NCBI GenBank assembly: GCA_020344295.1
Contig: CP070819.1
Location: forward strand, 1,908,981 to 1,927,434
Length of the DNA: 18,454 nucleotides
Reading direction: 5' to 3'
DNA from: Dehalococcoidia bacterium
Lineage (GTDB): Bacteria > Chloroflexota > Dehalococcoidia > SZUA-161
Shown here: positions 1-5,671 of the stretch, in pieces
How the letters are laid out: each line of letters starts with the position of its first letter
Position numbering within the stretch: position 1 is the stretch's first letter
Notes under the pieces: model-generated
Told to the model about the DNA's origin: nothing
Seen by the model: only the letters and a program-made list of their open reading frames with translations
Databases searched by the model: none
Translations under genes and position numbers: made by a program

Positions 1-404
1 ACGCAGGGCCCGCCGGCGATAATCAGCGGATGGCCTTCGTTACGGTCCATGGCATAGTGTGGGATTCCGGCGGCTTTGAGTATTTGAATTACATTGAAAT
101 AGTCCAATTCGTAGGATATAGAGAAGGCGAGAATGTCGAAGTCGGGAAGGGGACGCTGCGATTCCAGGCTGATGAGAGCTTCAGCCGCACGCTTTTGGGA
201 TTCCCAAAAAACCCTCTCGCAGACTATGTTCTCATAGCTGTTGAGGAATCCGTAGATGGTCTGGAATCCGAGGCTGGACATTCCCAGATAGTATGAGTTG
301 GGATAGATAAGAGCGATGTGGATCCTCCCGCCCCAGTCCTTGTGGACCGTCCCCCGCTCTCGGGTGAGCCTGTCTCTGGCCTCCCTGGTCGCCTTCCATG
401 TCAT
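1..404 (-). CDS. B12-binding radical SAM protein, N-terminal part (runs off left edge)
   Basis: The minus frame is open from an ATG at 402-404 to the left edge, giving about 134 residues. The segment resembles the N-terminal, cobalamin-binding-like part of the radical SAM family often labelled TIGR03960. It has a short basic lead, a beta strand followed by YYLGMSSLGFQTIYGFLN, then LESQRPLPDFDILAFSISYE, and ends in HPLIIAGGPA at the edge. The CxxxCxxC radical SAM cluster motif would lie beyond the window, so the radical SAM assignment comes from similarity of the N-terminus alone. The start lies 15 bp after the nrdJ stop with no terminator between, so it is probably co-transcribed with nrdR-nrdJ. 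The substrate is unknown. No strong ribosome binding site precedes the ATG, so translation may depend on coupling to nrdJ. Confidence 0.72.
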   Translation of the reverse strand, partial: MTWKATREARDRLTRERGTVHKDWGGRIHIALIYPNSYYLGMSSLGFQTIYGFLNSYENIVCERVFWESQKRAAEALISLESQRPLPDFDILAFSISYELDYFNVIQILKAAGIPHYAMDRNEGHPLIIAGGPC

Positions 405-419
405 AAAGGATTCACGTTA

Positions 420-3026
420 CTAGCACTTGGTATAGCCGCAGGACTGGCAGATGAAGCATCCCTCCTGGTAGATAAGCAGACCGCCACAGTCGGGACACTG
501 CCCCGCCATGTTTTTGATCTCACCATCGCCCTTATTTGTAGCTTTGGTTTTGGGCGTGGGATTGTCTTTATATTTAATCTCAATATCGCCGCCGGTCTGG
601 TGCCTCTCCAGTACACCCGCGATAGCGTCGGGACATGAGAGGATAGCATGGCCCCGATCCCAGGAGATAGAGGGACATCTAATACCCTTCAGATGCTTGA
701 TAATCGATTCCGCCTCAACACCAGACCTCAATGCCAGTGAAATCAGCCGGGTGATAGCCTCGAGCTGAGCTGAGGCACAACCGCCCGCTTTTCCCAGGGC
801 GCAGAACAGCTCACACAGCACCCCGTCCTCATCGAAATTGACTGTAATATAGAGGTTTCCGCATCCCGTTGCTACCTTCTCGGTAATCCCCCTGGTAACG
901 ATCGGCCGCACTCTGGGAGCCCGTCTAGTCTCCGGCTCTTCAACAGCCAGCAGTTCATCATGGTTGATGCTAAGGACCTGGCTATCGCGGCTCCTGTCCC
1001 GGTATATAGTTATGCCCTTACAGCCCAGTTCATAGGCCAGCCGGTAGACCTCGGCCACGTCCTCCACCGTCGCGTCATTAGGGAAATTGACCGTCTTGGA
1101 TACGGCGTTATCGGTGTACTTCTGGAATGCCGCCTGCATCCTTACGTGCCACTCCGGTGTTATCTCATGTGAGGTAACGAACAGGCTTTTCACGTGTTCG
1201 GGAATGCCCTCGATGTCCTTGGTGCTTCCTTTCCTGGCTACTTCCTGCATCAACTCTTCGGAATAGAATCCCTCTCTCTTTGCCGCCTCCTCGAACAGGG
1301 GGTGTACCTCTGCCAGTTTTGTACCCTCCAGTATAGTGCGCGTATAGCTGAGGGCGAACAGCGGCTCGATGCCGCTGGAGCAGCCGGCGATTATACTCAG
1401 CGTTCCTGTTGGGGCGATGGTCGTTCTGGTGGCATTCCTTACCGCTGGGCTATCTGTCCTGTTATAAATGCTGTCCTCAAAGGCAGGCAACACGCCTCTC
1501 TCCCTAGCTATTTCCTCTGATGTTCTGGTTGATTTGTCGCTGATGAATTTCATTATCTCCTCGCCGGTCTCCAGTGCCTTATCGGAGTTGTACGGTATTC
1601 CCAGCTTGATCAGGAGGTCCGCGAAGCCCATCACGCCGAGGCCGATCTTTCTGGTGGCCTTGGTCATATCATGTATCTGAGGTAAGGGGAACCTGTTAAC
1701 ATCGATAACGTTATCCAGGAACCTGGTAGTGAGTTGTACCACACTGGCGAGCTTGACATAATCGATGACGGCCTCCCCGTTGCTGTTGGAGACCATCTGC
1801 GACAGGTTGATCGATCCCAGGTTGCACGACTCATAGGGCAGCAGGGGCTGCTCGCCGCACGGGTTCGTGCTTTCAACGCTTCCCAGACTTGGCGTCGGGT
1901 TGTCCTTGTTTACGCGGTCGAGGAACACGATGCCGGGATCGCCGTTCCTCCAGGCATTCTCCACCATGAGGTTGAAAACCTCTCTCGCATTCAGCCTGCC
2001 AACAGCCTTTTTGGTGCTTGGGTCGATCAGGTCGTAATCCTCGCCGCTCTCCACAGCTTTCATAAAACTCTCGGTCACAGCTACGGAGATATTGAAGTTG
2101 GTGAGGGAAGTATAGTCATCTTTGGAGGTAATGAAACTCTTGATATCGGGATGGTCGACGTTGAGAATTGCCATATTGGCCCCGCGCCGCTTACCTCCCT
2201 GCTTGATCACATCAGTAGCAGCGTCGAAAGCCCTCATAAAGGAGACTGGGCCACTGGCCACCCCACCCGTGGAACCCACAGTCGCGCCTTCGGGGCGCAG
2301 CCGGGAGAACGAGAAACCGGTGCCTCCGCCGCTCTTGTGTATCAGCGCGGTATGCTTAACGGAATCGAAGATCGACTCCATGGAGTCGTCGATTGGTAGC
2401 ACGAAGCAGGCGGAGAGCTGGCCCAGCTCGCGTCCGGCATTCATCAGCGTCGGCGAATTAGGTAGGAACTCGAGGTTCACCATCATCCGGAAGAACTCTT
2501 CCTCCCTGGCCTCGACATCGGCCTCGGGATCGTAGAGCGTATCGGCCGCTGCGACATGCTGAGCCACACGCCGGAACATATCCTCAGCGGTCTCGATCAC
2601 CTGCCCCTTTTTATCTTTAACTAGGTATCTTCTCTCGAGGACCGCCCTGGCGTTGGGCGATATATCAGCCCTTATCCTCTCCTTTTTTCTGCCCCGGGCC
2701 CTGGTTCGGGTAGTCACTGTCGGGGCTGGCTCCTCTTTCTCCACGATTGGAAGGTACACTTCGGGCCCCCTCTCTGCAAGTATGTCTTTCGCTATGGATC
2801 TGATCTCCGTCTCGGGAACGGGCCTTATTATTTCGGGGGCAAGATGCTCCATCCCGGGCAAGGTAGGGACTCGGTCCAGACGCTCGATAACCTGATCGGC
2901 CAGCCCCTCGATCATATCCCTGTCCGAGATGCCCATGGACTCGGCAGATGCGAAGATAGCACGGGCAACCCTGTTGCGCAGTGTGCGCTCCGCTTTGCGG
3001 TTCTTTCCATTGTTGCTGTTACTCAT
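420..3026 (-). CDS. nrdJ: Adenosylcobalamin-dependent (class II) ribonucleotide reductase, zinc-ribbon type
   Basis: Reduces ribonucleotides to deoxyribonucleotides in the cytosol, using a thiyl radical generated from adenosylcobalamin. The protein is 868 residues from the ATG at 3024-3026; a TTG four codons upstream is the alternative start. The NPCGE motif holds the predicted thiyl Cys390 and its Glu. Cys401 (11 residues on) and Cys207 in LSACFVLP match the redox-active pair of Thermotoga NrdJ. The C-terminal part has a Cys-rich TSCPD-type domain (ending near ILSCPDAIAGVL) and a last segment with CPDC and CQSC zinc-ribbon pairs. About 120 residues precede the catalytic domain and show no recognisable ATP-cone; they look helical and are followed by a basic linker. 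The gene lies 39 bp downstream of nrdR and is probably repressed through the two NrdR boxes before nrdR. Confidence 0.97.
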   Translation of the reverse strand: MSNSNNGKNRKAERTLRNRVARAIFASAESMGISDRDMIEGLADQVIERLDRVPTLPGMEHLAPEIIRPVPETEIRSIAKDILAERGPEVYLPIVEKEEPAPTVTTRTRARGRKKERIRADISPNARAVLERRYLVKDKKGQVIETAEDMFRRVAQHVAAADTLYDPEADVEAREEEFFRMMVNLEFLPNSPTLMNAGRELGQLSACFVLPIDDSMESIFDSVKHTALIHKSGGGTGFSFSRLRPEGATVGSTGGVASGPVSFMRAFDAATDVIKQGGKRRGANMAILNVDHPDIKSFITSKDDYTSLTNFNISVAVTESFMKAVESGEDYDLIDPSTKKAVGRLNAREVFNLMVENAWRNGDPGIVFLDRVNKDNPTPSLGSVESTNPCGEQPLLPYESCNLGSINLSQMVSNSNGEAVIDYVKLASVVQLTTRFLDNVIDVNRFPLPQIHDMTKATRKIGLGVMGFADLLIKLGIPYNSDKALETGEEIMKFISDKSTRTSEEIARERGVLPAFEDSIYNRTDSPAVRNATRTTIAPTGTLSIIAGCSSGIEPLFALSYTRTILEGTKLAEVHPLFEEAAKREGFYSEELMQEVARKGSTKDIEGIPEHVKSLFVTSHEITPEWHVRMQAAFQKYTDNAVSKTVNFPNDATVEDVAEVYRLAYELGCKGITIYRDRSRDSQVLSINHDELLAVEEPETRRAPRVRPIVTRGITEKVATGCGNLYITVNFDEDGVLCELFCALGKAGGCASAQLEAITRLISLALRSGVEAESIIKHLKGIRCPSISWDRGHAILSCPDAIAGVLERHQTGGDIEIKYKDNPTPKTKATNKGDGEIKNMAGQCPDCGGLLIYQEGCFICQSCGYTKC

Positions 3027-3065
3027 GTATGTCACCAAGTACCCGTAGTACTGCTCTGAAGATAG

Positions 3066-3602
3066 CTAAAAGCGTTTAGAAGAGGTATCTTTTCGCCTTC
3101 TCCCCGGGCTGCTGAATTCCTCATCGGTGATAAGTGGAAGCTGGCTGGCCAGGGGTTTGCCTTCGATGAGCGTGTCCACCTCTCGCTTGAGGCTGGTTAT
3201 GTCGGCGAAATCGCGGTAGACGCTGGCGAAGCGAATATACGCGATATGGTCGAGCTCCTTCAGCTTGTCCATCACCGCCTCTCCGACCGCTGTACTCGGT
3301 ATCTCCACCCGGCCCAGCCCGAGCAATCCGCTCTCGATTTCGTCCACCAGCTTCTCGATTGTTCCGGTGGGGAGTGGGCGCTTCTCGCAGGCCTTGTGGA
3401 TGCCTGTAGCTACCTTGTTGCGATCGAATGACTCGCGGCGGCGGTCTTTCTTGATGATGACCATGTTGCCGGTATGGATCCTCTCGTAGGTGGTGAATCG
3501 GAATCCGCAGGAGAGACACTGCCGGCGGCGTCGGACGGTATCCTCCACGTCGCGGGAGTCGGTCACCTTAGAGTCTTCATGGTTACAGTGTGGACACTTC
3601 AT
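3066..3602 (-). CDS. nrdR: Transcriptional repressor NrdR
   Basis: ATP/dATP-sensing repressor of ribonucleotide reductase genes. The start is ATG 3600-3602, giving MKCPHCNHED and 178 residues; a longer open frame upstream would run through the operator and -35 element and is rejected. The N-terminal zinc ribbon has the pairs CPHC (residues 3-6) and CLSC (about 31-34), followed by the RFTTYERI signature and an ATP-cone domain with the usual sequence FDRNKVATGI. The final 30 residues or so form a basic, Ser-rich tail longer than in many homologues. nrdJ follows on the same strand. Two NrdR boxes lie at 15-62 bp upstream of the start, indicating autoregulation and joint control of nrdJ. Confidence 0.97.
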   Translation of the reverse strand: MKCPHCNHEDSKVTDSRDVEDTVRRRRQCLSCGFRFTTYERIHTGNMVIIKKDRRRESFDRNKVATGIHKACEKRPLPTGTIEKLVDEIESGLLGLGRVEIPSTAVGEAVMDKLKELDHIAYIRFASVYRDFADITSLKREVDTLIEGKPLASQLPLITDEEFSSPGRRRKDTSSKRF

Positions 3603-3616
3603 ACTGGCAACCCAGC

Positions 3617-3632
3617 AATCAATATATTGTGT
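3617..3632. promoter_or_regulatory. NrdR box, promoter-distal copy (14 of 16 matches)
   Basis: The palindromic site AATCAATATATTGTGT matches the NrdR consensus acaCwATATATwGtgt at 14 of 16 positions. It lies 14 bp upstream of the nrdR start, downstream of the predicted -10 element. Its spacing from the other box is 32 bp start to start, about three helical turns, which is the arrangement known for functional NrdR box pairs. Confidence 0.88.
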
Positions 3633-3642
3633 CGGGGAGCAT

Positions 3643-3671
3643 ACGTTAACACAATATATAGATGTTGTCAA
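3643..3671 (-). promoter_or_regulatory. Promoter of nrdR-nrdJ
   Basis: On the minus strand, a perfect TTGACA (3666-3671) is followed after 17 bp by TAACGT (3643-3648). The -10 is weak (3 of 6, but it keeps the key first, second and last bases). The predicted start site lies about 30-35 bp before the nrdR ATG, between or within the NrdR boxes. Confidence 0.7.
3649..3664. promoter_or_regulatory. NrdR box, inside the promoter spacer (13 of 16 matches)
   Basis: The site ACACAATATATAGATG matches the NrdR consensus at 13 of 16 positions, with all mismatches in the last three bases. It fills all but one base of the 17-bp spacer between the predicted -35 and -10 elements, so bound NrdR would block RNA polymerase directly. 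Confidence 0.85.
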
Positions 3672-3854
3672 TAGGAAAAAGGGCAATTATCTTATGGTCT
3701 TTTCAATTCCAGCGCGTAATATGGTTTCGGGGGCTGATACGCCTGAACTCCCATTGTATATTGGGGACCGAAGGTCAGAAAGCTAGGTATAGTATTCCGA
3801 GGAGTATCGACTTAGTCATGGTGTTCGTGATGCAGTTTAAATCTTAATTAATAG
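3672..3854. other. Intergenic stretch without a recognised gene
   Basis: This lies between the nrdR promoter and the end of the acidic repeat frame. No open frame here looks real; the longest candidate on the minus strand is a 14-codon hydrophobic one at 3775-3819. A small GACC/GGTC hairpin near 3766-3776 has no U-tract, so no convincing terminator is seen. Confidence 0.5.
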
Positions 3855-3938
3855 TTACGGGCGCTCTTCTTCAGAGCCGGGGCTTTCCTGGGTACCCTAA
3901 TCGTCCGGCGTTGCGTCCTCATCCGGCACCCCATGTTA
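3855..3938 (-). pseudogene. In-frame acidic tail beyond two stop codons of the repeat protein
   Basis: After the TAA at 3936-3938 the same frame reads HGVPDEDATPDD, then TAG (3897-3899), then GTQESPGSEEERP, then TAA (3855-3857). Both segments are acidic, and QESP with EEE echoes the QESPEEE element of the intact C-terminus. This suggests that the ancestral protein was about 27 residues longer and was shortened by nonsense changes. Stop-codon readthrough or a sequencing error are alternatives. Confidence 0.45.
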
Positions 3939-4751
3939 ATCCCGGGCTGTTTCCTCTTCGGGGGAATCTTGCTCGTCAAGGGGCTTCGGCTCTTCCATTG
4001 TCTCACGTTCTCCAGTGAATTCCCGTTCATCCGAGGGCGTTTCCTCCGCTGTAAGCACGTGCTCGTCTGAATGTAATTCCTCATCCAGGGGTTTGTGCTC
4101 GTCAGCGGGTTCCTGTGCGCCGTAAGTGGTTTCCTCCTCGGGGCTTTCCTGCGCTTCTGCGGGTCTTTCCTCTTCCACGGAACGGCTTTCTTCAGAGATT
4201 TCCTGTAATCCAGCTTTGGCTATCTCCGCCGACTGCGCGATGTTTCTGTGCAGATCCTTAAGGCTCTGCTCGGATTCGGCGGCTATTCTATCCGACTCAG
4301 CTTTGGCCCACTCTGAGACTCCGGCCATTATCGAGGCCACCCTGTCATCTACCTTTTGTGTTATTTCCTCCATATCACGCTCTTCCTCTTTCTCTGCAGC
4401 TACTTCCTCTATATCATGCTCTTCCTCTGTAGATACTTCCTTAGTCTCTACTTCCTCGATCTCCTCGGCCACCGCTTCCTCGGTCTCCACAGCCTCTGCG
4501 GTAGCACGCGAATCATCGGGTATTGTGTCCCAGACCTCTGGCTCCTTGGTCTCAAGGACCTCTGCGGTAGCACGCGATTCAACAGGCTCTGTGTCCCTGA
4601 CCTCGGGTTCCTGGATCTGTTCCTCAGGCACCACGTCTGGGCGCTCTGCCTCATCTGCTCGCTTGGTCTCAGGGACCTTGGTTCTGTCGTATTGCGGTAA
4701 TTCGAATTTTGTTCGCTTCTCCGGCTTGTCTTTTTTCCACGGCATCTTCAT
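3936..4751 (-). CDS. Acidic, Glu-rich repeat protein of unknown function
   Basis: I do not recognise this gene. It encodes 271 residues from ATG 4749-4751, preceded by a GGTGAG ribosome binding site; an upstream start at 4793 would overlap the predicted -10. The N-terminus is basic (MKMPWKKDKPEKR), followed by a Glu/Val/Thr-rich stretch. This holds two tandem 22-residue repeats built on EPEV.DT and SRATAE (DNA 4493-4624, period 66 bp). A helical, coiled-coil-like middle carries the Ala/Glu-rich sequence DRVASIMAGVSEWAKAESDR, and a C-terminal low-complexity part repeats elements such as KPLDE and SPEEET. There is no signal peptide or membrane segment, so it is probably cytosolic and largely disordered. 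It has its own promoter. The same frame continues as acidic coding sequence past the stop (see separate entry). Ser-rich frames on the plus strand are its antisense shadow. Confidence 0.72.
   Translation of the reverse strand: MKMPWKKDKPEKRTKFELPQYDRTKVPETKRADEAERPDVVPEEQIQEPEVRDTEPVESRATAEVLETKEPEVWDTIPDDSRATAEAVETEEAVAEEIEEVETKEVSTEEEHDIEEVAAEKEEERDMEEITQKVDDRVASIMAGVSEWAKAESDRIAAESEQSLKDLHRNIAQSAEIAKAGLQEISEESRSVEEERPAEAQESPEEETTYGAQEPADEHKPLDEELHSDEHVLTAEETPSDEREFTGERETMEEPKPLDEQDSPEEETARD
4493..4624 (-). repeat. Two tandem 66-bp coding repeats
   Basis: The units 4493-4558 and 4559-4624 both begin, on the plus strand, with the identical 19 bases CCTCTGCGGTAGCACGCGA and then diverge. They encode two 22-residue units of the acidic protein (EPEVRDTEPVESRATAEV and EPEVWDTIPDDSRATAEA). 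The period is a multiple of three, so copy-number change would keep the frame. Confidence 0.8.
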
Positions 4752-4792
4752 GGCACTCACCATCACTTTATTGTAGTATCGATGCTCCAACA

Positions 4793-4820
4793 ATATTAAG
4801 CAATATTAGACGCTTGTCAA
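4793..4820 (-). promoter_or_regulatory. Promoter of the acidic repeat gene
   Basis: On the minus strand, TTGACA (4815-4820) is followed after 16 bp by TAATAT (4793-4798). The -35 is perfect and the -10 matches 4 of 6. The predicted transcript starts near 4786, leaving a leader of about 35 nt to the ATG at 4751. The site excludes the longer reading frame that begins at 4793. Confidence 0.65.
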
Positions 4821-4965
4821 CACCTGATGTCAATGGGATCACAAATTATGTTTGCTCTGCCCGCTTACTCTCCCATAACCATGTTCAGGGTCGATGCAGT
4901 TCACCGGCCTCTGAATCAGTCGGACACTATGATATAGCTGATATCCAAACTGTTGCCTTAGCTTT
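4821..4965. other. Intergenic stretch without a recognised gene
   Basis: This lies upstream of the acidic repeat gene promoter. I see no convincing coding frame, RNA gene, terminator or repeat in it. Confidence 0.5.
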
Positions 4966-5088
4966 TTATTCCCTGTCTTTACTGCCCGTATCTCTACGAT
5001 CTTTTATTATCATTATTGTTAATACGATCAAGCTTGCTACCCCAATGGGAGTCCCTATGCCAACCAAAGCCCACATATAAGCGTCCAC
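4966..5088 (-). CDS. Putative single-helix membrane microprotein (36-40 residues)
   Basis: I do not recognise this short frame. From ATG 5074-5076 it encodes 36 residues; from the in-frame GTG at 5086-5088, which has a modest AAGAG site 8 nt upstream, it encodes 40. An in-frame TAG at 5104-5106 closes it upstream. Residues 3-24 (counting from the ATG) form one continuous hydrophobic helix beginning MWALVGIGTPIGVASLIV. A basic, polar tail (KDRRDTGSKDRE) follows, the usual pattern of a small inner-membrane protein with its C-terminus in the cytoplasm. It lies about 80 bp downstream of the tail-anchored 113-residue protein on the same strand, and may share its transcript. No separate promoter was found. 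It could be a chance frame; the sharp hydrophobic/basic partition argues otherwise. Confidence 0.45.
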   Translation of the reverse strand: MDAYMWALVGIGTPIGVASLIVLTIMIIKDRRDTGSKDRE

Positions 5089-5167
5089 GCTAGTGTCTCT
5101 TTTCTAAAACTTACAGCTTGATCCTGCTCTATACACTTTGACTAATAGCTTGGACCTTAGCTGCAGG

Positions 5168-5509
5168 CTAGGATATGACCAGTATAATACCACTTGTTGC
5201 CCCGATTATAGCGAGGAGCACTGCTATTATTATGGCAATCTTGTACCTCGTCGGCATGCCTGGTTCCTTTCGTGACACAACCTTATTACCAATACCCGCC
5301 ACGCTGAGTGGCGTAAAGACCTTGCAGTCGCGTTCCTTGAGTACTTCGTCGAAGATCTGCGGCTGTTCATGGATGAAGTCTTCAACAGCCTTGCCGCATA
5401 CAACCCAGGTGAAAGACTCGGGATCTCGGCCCTTCAGTAGGTCGCGCTCGCCATCGGGCAGAGTCTCTCCGTTGATGGCGAACAGGTGATGGCAGTCAAT
5501 GCATTTCAT
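5168..5509 (-). CDS. Hypothetical tail-anchored protein with an N-terminal CxxC
   Basis: I do not recognise this gene. It encodes 113 residues from ATG 5507-5509. The N-terminus MKCIDCHHLF has a CxxC pair, with further Cys at 38 and 62, which could form a small metal site, though the spacing is not that of a standard zinc ribbon. The middle is soluble and charged. Residues 90-112 form one strongly hydrophobic helix (KIAIIIAVLLAIIGATSGII) at the extreme C-terminus after a basic RYK, so the bulk of the protein should face the cytoplasm from a tail anchor. A well-formed promoter with an internal palindrome precedes it, suggesting regulated expression. The ribosome binding site is weak. Confidence 0.7.
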   Translation of the reverse strand: MKCIDCHHLFAINGETLPDGERDLLKGRDPESFTWVVCGKAVEDFIHEQPQIFDEVLKERDCKVFTPLSVAGIGNKVVSRKEPGMPTRYKIAIIIAVLLAIIGATSGIILVIS

Positions 5510-5554
5510 GGTATCACGCCTATAGCGTTGTGCTGATATCTACGTCTGTGCTAG

Positions 5555-5583
5555 ATTGTGCCAGCAGTATACTGCAATGTCAA
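5555..5583 (-). promoter_or_regulatory. Promoter of the 113-residue protein, with palindromic operator
   Basis: On the minus strand, TTGACA (5578-5583) is followed after exactly 17 bp by CACAAT (5555-5560). The perfect 12-bp palindrome GCAGTATACTGC (5564-5575) is centred in the spacer, where a dimeric repressor or a spacer-twisting activator would act. The regulator is not known. Confidence 0.62.
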
Positions 5584-5629
5584 TTCTAAGTATCGTCAGC
5601 TTTGTAGTAACTGAAATAAAGTGAACTAT

Positions 5630-5649
5630 AGCCTCATCTTATGAAGGCT
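5630..5649 (-). terminator. Possible terminator after secF
   Basis: The plus-strand arms AGCCTCAT and ATGAAGGCT form an 8-bp stem with one bulged A and a 3-nt loop. On the minus strand, just after the stem, the sequence TATAGTTCACTTTATTT is moderately U-rich. It lies about 20 bp beyond the secF stop. The weak U-tract keeps this tentative. Confidence 0.35.
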
Positions 5650-5671
5650 GCGTTACCTGAGTGCCGAGGAG

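Noticed and set aside
1734..2399. 221-codon open frame on the plus strand inside nrdJ
   Set aside because: It is antisense to a fully conserved region of ribonucleotide reductase and its translation shows no recognisable family.
3121..3519. 132-codon minus-strand frame within nrdR in another phase
   Set aside because: Arg/His/Gly-rich shadow of the real frame, without family similarity.
3603..3686. N-terminal extension of NrdR in the longer open frame
   Set aside because: It would be encoded by the promoter and both NrdR boxes; the family start MKCPHC lies at 3602.
3775..3819. 14-residue hydrophobic frame MTKSILLGILYLAF on the minus strand
   Set aside because: Too short and without a convincing ribosome binding site or promoter; it could be a leader remnant but nothing supports it.
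3848..4084. Minus-strand frame of 78 codons overlapping the end of the acidic gene, considered as a frameshifted continuation
   Set aside because: Its translation is basic and has no resemblance to the repeats. The acidic bias instead continues in the original frame past the stop codons.
4126..4776. 216-codon Ser-rich plus-strand frame, and a 114-codon Leu/Phe-rich frame at 4356-4700
   Set aside because: Both are antisense shadows of the Glu-rich repeat gene; codons for Glu and Ala read backward as Ser, Phe and Leu.
5089..5167. Possible separate promoter for the microprotein (TATAGA-like element)
   Set aside because: No acceptable -35 element at 16-18 bp was found.
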